The notes beneath the pieces are model-generated. The model was not told the origin of the DNA. It saw only the letters and a list, made by a program, of their open reading frames with translations, and did no database searches. Below are positions 11,803 to 27,200 of a stretch of DNA of 64,000 nucleotides, in pieces (within the stretch, counting starts at the first letter, position 1; every line of letters begins with the position of its first letter). The stretch comes from Nelumbo lutea. Taxonomy: Eukaryota > Streptophyta > Magnoliopsida > Proteales > Nelumbonaceae. Both the position numbers and the translations under genes were made by a program. The stretch spans positions 82,302,270 through 82,366,269 of the forward strand of contig JAKGHH010000004.1 of assembly GCA_022828595.1 (NCBI GenBank), written 5' to 3'.

Positions 11803-14800
11803 CTCCTCCTCCATTTCCGTTCGTTTCTTTTGGAATAATTTGGAGACCAGTCAAAAGTATTAACCTGAATTACGGGCAACCTTTTCCTTACCCATGAGCT
11901 TTGGAGGAATCAAACAAATAACGAGGAAAACGAGTCTTCATAAACTCGAAACTTATTGAGCAGCAACTGTTATTTCTTGTAATTAATCGAACAAAAACGG
12001 TTTTATTGGTCTAATTGCTAAATTTAACGTCAAAATAATGGTTTGGACTATATTGTCTCCCACGAATTACGTTCTTTAAACCATTATATTCATGTTGTAA
12101 GCATCTCAAGTCGACTATTGGGGCCTTTTGATTGCTATGATTGTTATATGGCTTTGAAACATTAGCAAGAACCATTTTAATGGTTCTAATGGCTTGAAAA
12201 CATCAAGGATAAGCAATCTTACCATTTCAAATTCAGAGGACAGTCACATTTATTTATGTCTATTTCTTTTGAATAAGATATTGGTGCTGCCGAGGAGCAT
12301 CCTGGCATTCTTGAAGGAAAATTAACTTCTCTGGGCCTCTTGAATATCTTGTTCCCATTTTTCTAATTTTCTTTTGTCTCGAGTTATTTCATGCTGAGGT
12401 CAAGGTGCTGTTGAGTTTCTTTTACTGGTTTGTCTGTCTAAGTTAAGAACCAGTCTCCCCCATGTTTAGAAACTGTTAGGTTGGTCATGAACTCATGATA
12501 AATAGTATGCAGCTTTGCACCACTATTAGCTTCAATATTGCGTGCAGGAAATGGGATGTTAGTTGTCCATGAAGTTTGATCCCTATTACTAGGCACCATA
12601 CTGGTTGTGGTTGACTTTGTCTCATTTTCCTTTTTTTTCAGCAACACAGAAAAAGATTCATTCATTAAGAAATTTTTAATAAAAAAGATTACAACAAGAA
12701 GTTGTGACTTGTGAGAAACCAACAAACCCATTACAAACTGAACCGACCAACACTGTATTACAATTGTGGCCCAATACATATGCTGTCTTTGAACCCTTTG
12801 CTTAGCCAAGTCATCTGCCAAGCTGTTAGCAGATCCCCTAACCCATCTTATCTGAATGTTAATGTCTTTTGCTAGCCATTTGAAGTGCCTGAATTCATTC
12901 CTCCAATTCCTGAGGGACCCGGATTGCCCACACTACTACCATCAAAATTCAGTTTCATCCAACCACCCTCTAGGGTTGACCAAATTCCTGAACAATTCTT
13001 CCACCTTGAAATCTGAGAATAGTTTCAAGGTCTTTACTTGATGTGCAACTCTTAGGGTTATGAGCTCAACACACAATTTCTCGCATGAAGGTGTCTGTTT
13101 GAGAAAAAAATCAATAAATCAAAGCCCCTAGGACTGATGAAATACTTAAAAGCAGACCATTTAACATTTGGACCACCATGCTCTGTGGCTGAAGTTTTTT
13201 TGGTTATCACTGTGGCAAGCTCATGCTTCAACCTCATGTAGCCCTTTCAGTCTTTCACTTTATTGGTTCTTATTAACCTTCATGCAACCTCTTTTGTGAA
13301 TCTAAGACACGAGGTATGTTCTAGTTCCAACTATGAACAGATTCAACAAACACACCTGAAATCATACGACTGATGGAGTGTGTCAAATTGTGTCCTTTAA
13401 CCTTTAGAGCTGTTACAGATTTCTTGTATTCAGCAGTAGCTAATTCTTGATGTTCTTAAGATGCATATATCCCCCCTCTCTCTTTCTTTGTGTGTTTTTA
13501 TATTTTATACTAATGTTCTTCTGTAAAGAGACTCAATTGCTGGAACCCTTTAGTTATCTCTTATTGGATGACCAATGAAAAGATGTTTCACTTTGTTCAG
13601 GTTCTGTATGCATAGATGAAGGAATGAAGAACCAACTCCCTTTTTCAACTTATCAAAAAAAAAAAAAAAACGAATTCTAGTCCTTTTTTTCTGGCATCAC
13701 TTTAGGTGGTATTTTTTCATTAAGCTGGTTCCTTTCTTGTTTAGACTGGATGAATTTACTAAATGCATCACAAAATCAAAAGAAATTCCTCCTAGAGAAT
13801 TGCCACCCAGATTATAAGCTTTAGCTTTTAACATTTATATGATATAGGTAGGCTTATGTATTCTTAATCTGAATTCTGGGTTTATCTCTCTTTACGTTTT
13901 CAGTAACTGGTGTTTCTACTTTCTATCCTTGTAGATCTGCCAATTGTTCTTGATTGATAGGCTAAGCATGCAGTAATTGAATCTAACTGGTGCTTATAAA
14001 ATTTGTATAATGGCTATTTAACATCTGAAGACTTTTCTATGATTTTGGAAGATTTTTTCTTATTATCAACTTATCCAGCAACTTTATTGATAAGAGAGAA
14101 AGAATGATGTACATGAAGAGCAGAATGGTGCCCTCTCAAAAATGAGAAAACTCTTGACTCAACTACTTTTTCTCATTAAACAACACTTAGCTAGTGGATT
14201 ACAACCTTTTGTCCCAAAGTGCAATAAGATTCATTTATTTAACATCTCCCCAAGCTAATGTATTTTCCATACTGTGTGCCAATATTTGAATCTATCAAAA
14301 TGTGGAGTTGATGGTTCGAAGCAAAATCCCACTTCCCTGATAGTATGTCTGTTGATTTGCAGCCACCAAATTGCTATCTGAGAATTCCATTCCACCTCAA
14401 GATTATTATATTCAAGGGAGCATCTGAGTGTCAGCCCTCGAAGTAGGGCTAGTAATTGGAGTATTTACCTGAGAATATAGCAAGCATATCTCCCTGAAAA
14501 TAATAGTTTTTTTCCCTGATAAGTAAAGACAAATTTTATTAAAAACCAGTAAAGGCATTACAATCAACCCCAAGGAGAAGCACAGGGTACTACCTCTCAC
14601 AATTTAAAATATGATTACAAATGCAAATTACAATTGATCCCTGTTTACCCCTATGTGCATACTGATTGCATTTTATTTTCGCAGATCATTTTACATTCAG
14701 GGTCACTAGGAGTTTTTTGTCCTAACAATTCCTTCTCTGATGCCAGGTTTCATATATTGTCAGATTTTGATGAAGGTAAACGCAGTTGTAGAAGAAAACT

Positions 14801-17800
14801 AGAGCGCCACAACAAGAGGCGTCGGAGAAAAGCTGTTGATTCTAGAGGTGCAGTTGAAAAGGAAGCTCAGGGGTCCTTGTCACCTGAAGATACTTGTGGT
14901 GATGCTGAAGCAGGGAAAGGTATTATTTTCTATATCTGATGTAACTACTCTGCCTGTTTGTACGACAAAAGGGGCTATCATTTTTTGCAGTTAAGGCAGC
15001 CTGGATATCTTTTTGGAATTTGGTATTAAATTTGTTGTAATTGGTATATACTGTGAGTTCCTGCTACAGATAAAAGATATGAGGTTCTTAAAGAGATCTA
15101 TACCACAGAATCATATTAATTATATTATAATTGCCTAATACCTTGTGGTGATAACTTCATAGAGACTTTAATGGGTCTGAGAGAATTGCTTTGGCACAGA
15201 TACCTTATGCTTGAATGATCGGGTGCCACAGAGAGAAGTGACATTGGAACCTGAAGATGGACATGTCTCCCCACCTTGTTCAGCTCCAAGTTCACAGAAT
15301 GTCCAAAGTGATAGTGTTGTATCTTTTGCTGCTTCTGGTGAAACTCCTATGGATGGTGGAAAAGAGAACTCTAAAAATGCTATTTCATCACCCTTTTGTG
15401 ACAATAAGAGTGCTTATTCATCTGTGGTAGGTCTAGTTGAAACCCATCCTACCTTGTTATTTTCTTGCATATCTCCTTGTGTTGGGTTTTAGAAGGTGCA
15501 TCTTTTCTAGTATCTGAAACCTTTCTTTAACTTTACTGATACTGCTTATTTGATTGTAGTGTCCAACAGGTCGGGTATCATTCAAGCTTTACGACTGGAA
15601 CCCAGCTGAATTTCCTAGACGACTTCGGCATCAAGTATTTCTAAAAGATTATAATTGCAGTTTAGTATTTGCAGGAGAATGCATTCATCGCACTAGCAAT
15701 GTGATAATTTGATTAATGGGTGATTGTTATCTTTGCAGATATTCCAGTGGTTGGCTAGCATGCCGGTTGAGTTGGAAGGATATATTCGTCCTGGATGTAC
15801 CATTTTGACGGTATTCATTGCAATGCCACAAGTTATGTGGGACAAGGTATTAGTTTATTAATTTAGTTACTGCTGTAGCTAATATCTGTTTTGGGAATGC
15901 TTTTTTTTTTTTCAACTTTTAGGATGGATCAGTTGTATCCTAAGTAATAAAGAAGAATTTTGATAAAAGAAAATTCAGATTACAATTGAAGCTTAAAATG
16001 TTTCTGATTTATGATCATTTTTTTATTGGATATTTTGCAGTGTAACTATTTAGATGCTTTTTAATGATAGTTAATAAACTCAGCACTCTTCCAGTTATGA
16101 TAATTCAATGTTAGGCGCTTGCTGATGTTGGAATCAACAAAAATATCTATGCTTGTGAAAGATGCCAGTTTCTGTTGAAATAAACTCTATCAAGCATTTG
16201 AAAAAATATAATGAATTAAAAGCATATGTGGCCCTTTTTTCTTTCTGTTCTTTGATATTTCTTCCTTGTTTCCTACCTTATTCTCCCCCCCATTGGTGGG
16301 ACCTCCCTCCCTCTATCTCTGCAATTTCCTCTTCATATCTATCAAATTTCTGTTAATATGCAATTTTGGTAATGCCATCTGGTGGCAACCTGTTGCTTTC
16401 CTTCTATCCAGCCTTTTTTCTCTTCCCTTTTATTGTTGATGGTGGTGACAATGGAGAGGATCATAAGCATCTAATATCTCCAATTAATGGTAGTAGTCCT
16501 TTTATTCTGGTTTGTCTTGCTTATATTATGATTTTTCCTGGTTTGTCTGCTTGGCACTGATGTTGGTCTTAAAGTCTAAATAAATGGGGTTTTGGCGTTT
16601 GACCACTTTCAGGGTGTAGCCCTGCCTAAGATTGACTCCCTGTAAAATAAATGGGGTTTTAGGGTTTGCCACTGATGTTGTGTGCCTTTGAAACTTCCGC
16701 ACACAAGTTTATGCATATTGGGTGCCTCTTCCCAAGTTAGGTCTTTATTTAGGTCCTTATGGTTTTCATCATTGTGTTCACCTTAAACTTAGCTACTTAG
16801 TTTATTGTTTTTGGTTGGCTTCCTGAACTCCACTCTATTTAGAGCTACATCTTAAAAGTATGAGCCTTACAGTTTTTCGTTGTTGTCTCTTAACATCCTT
16901 CTTTGATCTGTCCTGGTTCTATACTTTTGGATCCTTTTAAAATATTCCCCTGATTGCCCTTTTAGAGATGACCATGCTTTCTTGGTTAAATTTCCTTCTT
17001 GTCACTGCGTGTTCTGTTTATATATACTTCTGTTTATCTTATCATGACTTAAGCCTTTGACTGGTCCCCTTGTTGGGTTTGTTGCATTGATTTGACTTGT
17101 TGCTTTTGTGGCCTAGACACTAATTTAGTATTGTGTAAACCTTTTCAATTTTTACTAATGCTTCAAAAGCATATGTTGCAAATACATGGACCTTTTAGGT
17201 TTGTGCGAAAAAGAGAATTTATTGCATAAGCCTTGTCTTTAATTCACAAGCAGGTTGATCTTGTTATGGATAACAAACCGGATGCACTCATTAGTTCCTA
17301 AAGGAAGTTATTCTTTTTGGATGGAATATAAGTTTGCTTTTAGATGGTGGAATCACAGCCAAGAACTGACAATCTATTTTTTGTCTTGCTTATTGTTCAA
17401 TATGGTTATAAAACTTATTACTGGTTCTAACTCTTTCAGTTTTTCCTTAGATGGCCAGCTACTATTTCAATATTATTCAACCAAATCTCACTCTTTCGTT
17501 TTTTGCTCCCCATTTTTGTTTTATGGTCCATGATTTTCTTCTATGCTATTGTTGTCTCCTATGTTATTATGGTCTGTTCTCTTCTCTACTCAACAAAATA
17601 TAACTCCATCTTGTTGCATTAAGCAGTTGTCTCAAGATGCGGCATCCTATATACATGGATTTGTTACTTCACCTGAAAACATACTTTGGAGAAAAGGCGT
17701 GATGCGTGTTTATTTATGTAACATGATTTTTCAGGTTCTAAAAGGTAAGTTGGTATCTGTAGGTCAGAGTTTATCTATTTGTAGTTAACGATCAGAATAG

Positions 17801-20800
17801 TTCTATCTTACTGGTTCATATTTATTAAATAGAGAATTCATTTATTATCCTTTAATCTTTATTAAGAGTATGTTTGCCTCTGCATTGAGCATTGTTGAAT
17901 GTTGGTGTTATGTTTTGATTGCTTGGATGAAAAGAAGCTATTTCTGGATATGCAGAATAATTTTTAGCTTCTGCTGAGTTTTATTTGTTTTTTATTTTTA
18001 TACATGAAATGCATTTTTTCCTTTGAATCTTTGTGACCTTAAGGATGTGTTGAATTTGGATTATGGGAGGGGTTATATGTGGATTATACATTTCAGCTAA
18101 AAAGTCCTGCTTTGGAGTATCCATGATGATAAGTCGACCCAAATGATGGAATCCAAGCATGGCCTTTGGTTAGATAGAAATGGTGTTTTTACTCCTCTTT
18201 TAAGTAGCTTCCTATGTTGACTTAGTTTTAGATATAATTTCCAGCAAGCCACTAACATTTACTGTAAATTCTTTTGTGTTATGTCTACTTTAAATAGTAT
18301 TTGCACGCAATCTAGAGGTCAATTCCAAGAACTTCCCCCTCTCCCAATGTTTGGGAATCAGGTGTATGAATTGATATTTTCCTCTATCTTCAGAAATCAG
18401 TGGGAGTGAGAGTTAAAAAACCATTATATGGAACTCTTATGGTGATTCTAGAATGAATTGATGATATGCTGTCTCTACTGAATGGTCCACTGGATGGGGG
18501 CTGGCCTCTTTCCTCTCTATCTTTATTAGACCTTCTATTGTTAAATTATGGGCTTTCAAATCATTCACTACTTCAACCAATACCCTTTTGGCCTGCCTCT
18601 GTCTCTTATAGACCCTTAAATTTCCAAAAGGTTACTGTTGCAAAAGACTATTTGTTATTTCTTTTGTCAATAGGTCTGAAATTGTATTACTGAAGTAGTA
18701 GGATATGCCTGGACAAAGAGCTCAACAAAAAGAAGACTAGAAAAGAAGTAAGGCAGGGTAAGACCACAAAAAATAATGAACACTGGTCCCTATGCCAGCA
18801 ATGAAAGATCCAAGTATTTTTTTTGGTAAAAGAGATAATTTCATTAATATTGCCATAGCTATGGAAAAAAACCAGTACAATCAAAGACACATAAAAAACC
18901 ATAACATGGAAACAACACCCTAACAGGAAATATCTGAACTAGCTAAATTAACAAACCACTCAGGGCATTCAAAAAGAAACTCGCTCTGATCTACCAGACC
19001 TCTTTGAGCTACAGCATGAGCCACCATGTTACGAGATCTCTTAACAAGAGAAAAAGGAGCAAGAAAAACAAACAGCCATGGATATGATATCTTTGAACAA
19101 AAAATAGGCATCAGCACCAACATGAATGAATCCTTTTTGAGCACCATTACTTGAGCTTCAGCTGTTGGGCTCCACTATGATCTTTGAAAACCACATCTCT
19201 TGGCAGTCTCCAACCCACATCTAGCAGCAAAAGCCTCCATCAACAAGAACCCAAATTGCGATAACTGCAAAGTTTGCGTTATTTGGAGACACAAACCCTC
19301 CATCGACATTTATCTTAAGAAAACCTTCTTCTGGAGGCTTCCAAAAAGAAGAAAGGGCTGAGCTATCCACTTCAGGATTGGAGTAGCCTTTGGAGCAGGG
19401 TTTCAAATTCTCTATTGTGCTCTTCATGATCCTGTTACTTTGAATCATATTGTCATGCATAACACTATCAGCATTAGCGTTTTCAGAAATTATTTATTCT
19501 GAGATTTCATATGTTGTCAGTGTTATTCACTTATTTTTTATATTTGCTGTTTGTGTGCTGTCAGCCTAGGATGCTGTCAACTTGTTCTTTTCTTTTTTTA
19601 ATTAGTTTATTATTAGGTGTGCCACCAGGGGTATAATGTAATCTTCTACTTATTTTATGTCAAGTTATTATAAATAAGAAGCTGGGCGCCGCCAGCAATA
19701 CTTTTTGACTCTCAAACCTTTCTCCTCTCTCATTTCTCTCTCTTCTAGAAGGAAAATACCATATAATCCAAAGGGGATGTTTGGTATCACTGCTGTTTTC
19801 TCAGACAACAGCACACCTTGGAATACAGTAAAGTAAATCCAGGTTCTATGCATGTTTCACATTTTATATTGTTATTTGGTGCCAGTTAGGTACCACATGG
19901 GCAAAAAGGTGAAAATGTTGTTTCCATTGCAAGAAAAATCAAAATGACGTTTTCTCCAAAAGTTGCTCTCACTGTCTTACAGAATCCTAGGCATTCGGTG
20001 TTGCTTGAAATGGCTTGAAAGTGTTCAACCAAACCAGAAAAAGTGAGGAAGAAATCTAAAAACCTACATGGTGGTGACATGGTGGAAACACCTTGGAGAA
20101 ATGACACTGGTACCAAAAACCTTCCAAGAGTGATCAGTTTTCAAAAACACCTTTTGATCTTTAACGGCAGTACACAATTTCATCCACTCAAAAAACCGGT
20201 CTTCAAAATTATAGCTATTAGGGACTAAGGACATGCAGAATTAAAAATACTGCTAAACCATATTCTTTGAGCATGATCACATAAGAATGAAGCATGAGAG
20301 ACTGTTTCAGATGTGCTTTATGCAGATTGGACATATGCCATAATCAGTTAAACCACACTTGAACAAATTAGCTTTGACCACTATTGCTTCATGCACACAT
20401 TTTCGTAAGAAATTTTAATTTTTGGTTCCACAGGTATTGACCATAACAGACTTCATTGGGCTTTAGTTGTATGATCTTCCCTTTCCTTTTGGTCATCATC
20501 ATGCAACATGGATCTAACCAAGAACTTGCCCTGAGCATCCAGAGACCACATGAGCTTATCATCCCTTTCCTCAACTGCCAAAGGAATGCCAATAATTTTA
20601 TTAGAATAGAACACACTAAGCAAATTTCTAATAACAGGTTCTCTCTAATCTCTTGTCTCAGGACCTATCAGTTCACTTACTAATAAGGGGGAGCTTGGAC
20701 TTAGCTTAGGTCCCAAAAATTTGAAACCATTGACATCTGGAATCTAGGGGTCTTCCCAAATGGATATCACTGCCTCTATTCACCCTCCAGAAATAACCTT

Positions 20801-21203
20801 TGAGAACACCTCCCTCCTCACTAGGATACTCCTCCAATCCCAAGAACCCTTGGTTTTGAAGTCATCCCTCAAGAATTCTTGTTTTTAATATATTTTGCTC
20901 TACTAACCTGGGTCCAGAGATTGCCTTAGATGCTATTCTTCAAGCTAACTTTGCTAGCAAAACAAGGTTATGACAATGTGGGATGGGTAAATTTGTATTA
21001 ATCCAGTGAAAAAGCTAAGCAGGGTTTCAGCCTAAACATTTAAAATGCTAGGATTTTAATTTGAAATGCACGATAACTTTTTAGCTTGGAAGTTCAGACC
21101 TGGAAGGGATGGGTTTACGTTTACGATAAAATATTTGTGTCATCTAGTTCATTGCAAGACTTCTCTTAGGAATTGGTGGAGTGTTTGAAAATTGTAACTG
21201 AAA

Positions 21204-21237
<34 letters not shown>

Positions 21238-24200
21238 ACTCTCTGATGTGATGTTATTCTCTTATGAGGTAAAAAAGGAAATTTATGGTAGTAGAGTTTA
21301 TTTGTGACTCCTTACATGTTTGTTGATAATGTAGATGGAATGTCATTAGTGAATATGAAGATGGAGGTGCGAGCACCAAGGCTTCACTACATTCATCCTA
21401 CTTGTTTTGAAGCTGGAAAACCCATGGAGTTTGTTGCTTGTGGTAGTAATCTACAGCAGCCTAAATTTCGGTATGGTACTTTTCTTTAATACTGAGTTTT
21501 TTGATTGTTAATTAGATGGGACATTTTTATTGTCTTTTTTTGATTGGTGACCAACAGAGTATTTTATTAATTTGTTAAAAGAATGAATTGCTATAGTACA
21601 CCAGAAAGTTTTCTGTTGTAGGCTAGCATACACTATCTACCCCGTCCTGGCATTTCTTTTAATCAAGACCCCCCTGGGACTGACCCCCCAAAACAAGTCT
21701 GTTCTGTTCACTTCTTGTCTGGCCAAAGCATCAGCCATGCTGTTAGCATATCTAGGAGCCCATTGGAAAGTTGCATTCAGCTCTGCTGCCAACAATCTGA
21801 TTTCCCTTAGCATGTATTTATCCTTCCAAGTTCCAGCAGTTATATTTCTAAGCCATCCCACCACTATTTGTCACATGGCATATATTTGTCATTTTCACAA
21901 ATTTACCACGTGGCATATATTTTGCCACATGTCATATATTTATAAGTATCAAACATGGCATATATCTTGCCATGTTTCACAAATTTTTCCATGTGGCATA
22001 TATGTTTGCACCTTGTACATTTTGTGAAAAGCATATTTGGCCCAAAGTGCAAATCAAAAGCACCAAGTAACCCAGAATTACTTAGTGATTTTTTTTATCA
22101 ATAACAAGAAACTTTATTAATGATATGAAACTATGTGAAGCTTAGGTACGAAGGGGAGGTAAAAAGACTTAACTCCCCACCAAAAGAATGTTTTTGTTGC
22201 ACAAATGTTTTTGTTTTGGGTTTTTTTCTCCAAAAAACACATGTTACCAAACACTAAAGCATATTTTTTGCTGCCAAAGCAATAAAGTACTTGGAAAAAG
22301 CTTACCCAAACATAATTATATAAAAAAAAAAGCTTACCCAAACATAACCCTATTTAATTGAGTTCCAAGAACTGCCAACTTGGTTGCCGAAACAAGTAAT
22401 ATGATGGATTGTAAATCTAACATTACATGCGGCAATTATCAATTTTATTTATTTATCTTATTCTGAAGTTTTAGTAGCTCATATTTCTTATTTATTTCTT
22501 TGAGCTTGTGCATGTGATAGGAAATTTGAAATAAGGACATGACTATTTTCAGACAAGGAAAGAACCACAGAAAACTTAATAGAGTTGATACACTTAAGGG
22601 TAGCTCACTGGTTGAAATCTATGGAGATATTCTCTGAATTTTCTATGGCTGACTTGTTGAGAAAGTGGAAAGAGGTAGCTACTGCTGCTCTATGTAAGAG
22701 GACCTATAGACCCTCTTGGATCCCCCCTCCCGCTGGATTCATAAAACTGAATTTTGATGGAAGTAGTTTAAGGAATCCAGGGCCTTCTGGGATTGGGGGT
22801 GTGTTCAGGAATGAGGATGGGGTTTATTATTGCCATGTTCTCTGGGCCAATTGGAGAGGGTGACTCTCTTAGGGCCGAGATTCTAGCAGTTCTTGAAGGA
22901 ATCCAAAGAGCAAGAGAATTAAGCATCAGATGCTTAGTTATTGAGGGGGACTCGGAGGTGGTGATTAGGTGGCTGAAAGGAGACAATAGTGGTTTGTGGA
23001 GCTACAGCAATGAAAAGAAAAAATTTGAATGGCTGAGTAAGGATATAGAGGTGAAGTACAGTTGGGTGAAGAGAAGTGCTAATTCAATGGCTGATGGGTT
23101 AGCTAAGCAAGGGGTGGCTAAGGAATCATTGTTTTGGGCTAATTTTTGTTTTTGTTCTTTGTCCTTTTGTTGCCGGGGAGTTAAGATAGTTTACCTCATC
23201 TTTTCTGTAATTAAAGTTTCACAAATATTATTCATTAATAAAGATTTCTGTTATTGATAAAAAAAAGAAAATTGAAATAAGGAATTATATATAATGAAAG
23301 ACAAGGGATTTTTGAAGCATAGACCTATAATTTATTGGATATGATCCACATTGACATGTGCCATTTTTTCAATATCTTATTATTTTGAATTTTGAAATAC
23401 TAAAGAAAGGCCATTGTCCAATGTTGGCTCCAGATTTTTGGGGTCTTGGGAGATGTGGACTGGATACAAGATTAACCCTTTGGCATTTTAAAATACTAAA
23501 AAGACAATAATAGTTAATTTTGCATATCAAGATTCAAGACACATTGCGTTTTTAATTTTATAAAGATAACATTACTTATTCAATACGTAATTTAATTAAT
23601 TCCACCAACGGTTTTCATATGGAAAGAAGTGAAATAGATAGGCAAAACAAGTCAATAGTATAGAATCCATGCAAATACATCTTACAAACTTACAGTACAT
23701 TGAATTATCTGAGTGAATAAGTAACATCATATTGGATCCAAACAAGGACATATTGCAGTAAGGATCCAATCAAATAAGTTAAGTAACCAGCATATTAAGG
23801 CTGGAGTGGGAACCACCAGAAGGCAATAAAGTGAAACTGAATTTTGATGGGAGCTCCTTTGGAAATCCGGGCATTTCAGGATTAGGAGTATTCAGAAATT
23901 CTGAAAGGAGGATATTGGGTATGTTCTCAGGACCAATTGGCACCGGAAACTCACTGAAGGCTGAACTATTAGCATTACTACAAGGGTTAAAGTTAGTCAA
24001 ACAGTTAGGATACAGGCATGTTGAGGTGGAAGGGGACTCAAAAGTAGTAATTTCATGGGCAGCAAACAGCAGCCATACCCTGTGGATGTTTAAACATGTG
24101 ATTAGGGAAGTGGAAAAGATTGCAAAGGAGGTTGAGGCTGAATTTAAATGAGTCTGAAGAAGTGCAAATGGACTAGCTGATGTTTTAGCAAAACAGGGGG

Positions 24201-27200
24201 CATTAAGACAGCAACTATTTTGGGCTGCACTGTAATGAGGGATAGAATAGAGTGATTAAAGGGATCAACAGTCCCATTACCAAGTTGTATTAACTGTTTA
24301 CAATCTGAAATTTAATAAAATACATGTTTACTGATAAAAAAAACAGCATATTAATATTACATACCACATGATCTCTTAAGTATTATGGAACACAAATAAA
24401 ATACAAGGTATAGAACTTTTCATATGGTACCTGCTTTACCGTTTTACTTGCCTAAGAGGGCAAGCTCCCTCCCAACCAGAGGGCTCCTAACATGTACAAA
24501 TATGGCATGTACACAAATAGGTGGTTTAAAGGCTGTTTTTTCCATAAAGATTACTCATCTCCTTTCCTAACCTCTGCAAGCAGAGTGACTTTACTTGAGA
24601 ATCACATGAAACTGCTGATCAAATTGGAAAAAAAAGTATTTTTTTGGTATTATAATTATAAGAAATTTATTAAAATAAAGAATACAAGAGAAGGGGATAA
24701 AAACATTATGAAGCAAATTGAAAGCAGACAGAACTACCACTAATCTATAGAAAAGCTTTGAATAATCATGAATAGGGAGAACAAGAATCTCTGAGTATCC
24801 AATGGCAGGATGCCACTAAAATTGAAAAAGACTTGACTTCTTCAATATTCTTGCACATGAATATCTATTTGCAAATTGAAATCCACTCCTCTTCCAGTCA
24901 ACTGTCACTGTCCAATTTCAATTACCAAATAAGAATTTCAATTCTTTGATATCGTACTCATGCTGTCTTATACAATACATATCTTGGAAAAAAATTATTC
25001 TGCTTGTTAAAAATTTTTGTGTATGAGAATATCCAACGATTACAAATCATTGCATTTTGAAGACAGTGAATTGACTTTTACTTGGTATTAATAATTGTGT
25101 CTTTTATGGCAGCAGGTTTCTTGTTTCTTTTTGTGGAAAATATCTTTCATATGATTATTGTCTTGCCATTTCGCCCACACAAAATGTCAGTGATGATACT
25201 CATAGTTGTGACCATCAGATGTACAAGATATATATTCCTCACACCGACCCCAAACTTTTTGGACCTGCATTTGTTGAGGTGGGTTCTTGGAAATGTTCTA
25301 TTGTCTTTGGAAAAAAAATCTGTGGCACCCAATCTAAATGGTAATGAAATATAAGCATGGCTAATGATGTCATTGTGGTTCAAATGGTTTTGTGCCGATG
25401 TAATGCCTATCTTGTTGGTGTTTTTAGTGCTTTTTTCTGGATGTATTACATAATTGATTTATGAAGTTTTTGCCAAATCCTGGAATTTGATTTTTCACTT
25501 GTCTCTCTTTACCATTGTGCTGCTTAGCTGCAACTTGATGCTTGGTAAAGCTTTGAACACCCCATCGGTTTGGACGATACCAATCACAAGGATCAAAATT
25601 TCACAACATATCGGACTGTCACCAATATGCTGTTTTTAAGGATTTCTTAAGAAACTTTGTTTTAAGCGTTAAACATTATTATTCTCACTCTCCTGAATTT
25701 TGAGAAAAAAAAACTTAAAAAAGTTAAGTGTTAGGTTCAAAGTACCGATACACCCAATCCACTGTATCGGGGGGGTGTATCAATATTTTGAACCTTGACC
25801 AATCATATATGTAAATCTGTAATAATTTAGATTGCTACCGTGGCCTGATTATGATAGTTCAGAATAAGATCATATATGGGTAACAGAAAGCCATTCACTC
25901 AAATCCTTTGTTCATTCTCTTGGATATATTACATTCTTACTTGGACTTCATTCATTCTGTACCTTATAAGGTGAATATATGTATGCATATGCTGATGGTG
26001 TAAGCTTACAATAAAAAACGAGGATAATCTCTTGTAATGTGCTAAATTATTGAAAATATATTCTTCTGAGACAAGTATCTACATGGTATATTCCTCTTAC
26101 AAGTGGGATTTTGTAATCTTTTTGCTTTTCCTGTTTGGTTATTTTATTTGGCTAGGTGGTTAATTTTTAATTTTGGTGAACTCTACAAAGAATCTCTTCA
26201 TAGTTTACCAATAAGACTAGCATATTAGTGAATGCCCGAGTCAGGTTCAGGAATCAAAAGTATCTACTACATTAGTACTAGCTGGAAACATGCTGTTATG
26301 AGAACTTATTATTTCTATGGAAGGTTTGCAAATAAATCATTTGCATAATTTACTAAATCTTGTTATTTTCAAAATTTTGTTTTATAGGTTGAGAATGAGT
26401 CTGGGATATCCAATTACATTCCTATCCTCATTGCAAACAGAGAAATATGTAGTGAAATGCAGGTGTTGCAGCACAAGCTTGATGGATCTTTCTGTGCGGA
26501 GAGACCTCAATTAGCAATTGCTGGTTCCCTTTCTGATGAGTGCGAGGTACTTGTATTGAGACAAACAGCAGTTTCTGAATTCCTTTTAGATATTGCATGG
26601 CTACTTAAGGAGTCTGAGTTAGGAAGCATCCAAAGCCTCTCAACTTCTACTCAGATACAGAGATTCAATTCTTTACTGGATTTCCTAATAAAGAATAACT
26701 TGACCATGGTTCTGATGAAAATATTAGAGGTTATGAAGGTTGTGGACAAAGAGTTAAATAACACTGTCAATGCAACTGATGATGCTGGCATCAGGCTATT
26801 TCATAAATATATGGATCATGCCAGTGAAATTGTCTGCAAGAAAATTCAAAACATTCAGGATTTACCAAAATATTCAGGAAGGGATTCTTATTCTAAAAGC
26901 TTTGACAAAAATGACATGATCAGTGGCATGTCTAACAATCAGGTGAGCAGTCAATTTTTATCCTCGAATTTCTGTGGATCTGATAGCCTGTCTTCTTTTT
27001 TCAGGTTGAAGCCGAAATTTATTTTGATTTGGCTTTTGCTTGCTGCCCCCCTTCCCCCAATTCTGCCTTGTGCTCCAAATTCCTGCAATTTCTAATATTT
27101 ATTTGGAGTATACTTTGGCCGCAACCATGATGTACCCTATGATGCCCATGTTTTCATGCTTTTATCATGTGAAGTGTCATATTCTTTGGAACATGAGCGA

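Noticed and set aside
11263..11897. Several overlapping frames with Arg-Glu or Ser-Leu repeats
   Set aside because: They are translations of the (TC)n microsatellite and of the antisense of SPL7 exon 1.
22585..24151. RNase H frames as host genes in SPL7 introns
   Set aside because: They carry frameshifts or stops, poly(A) tails and target-site duplications, so they are LINE remnants.
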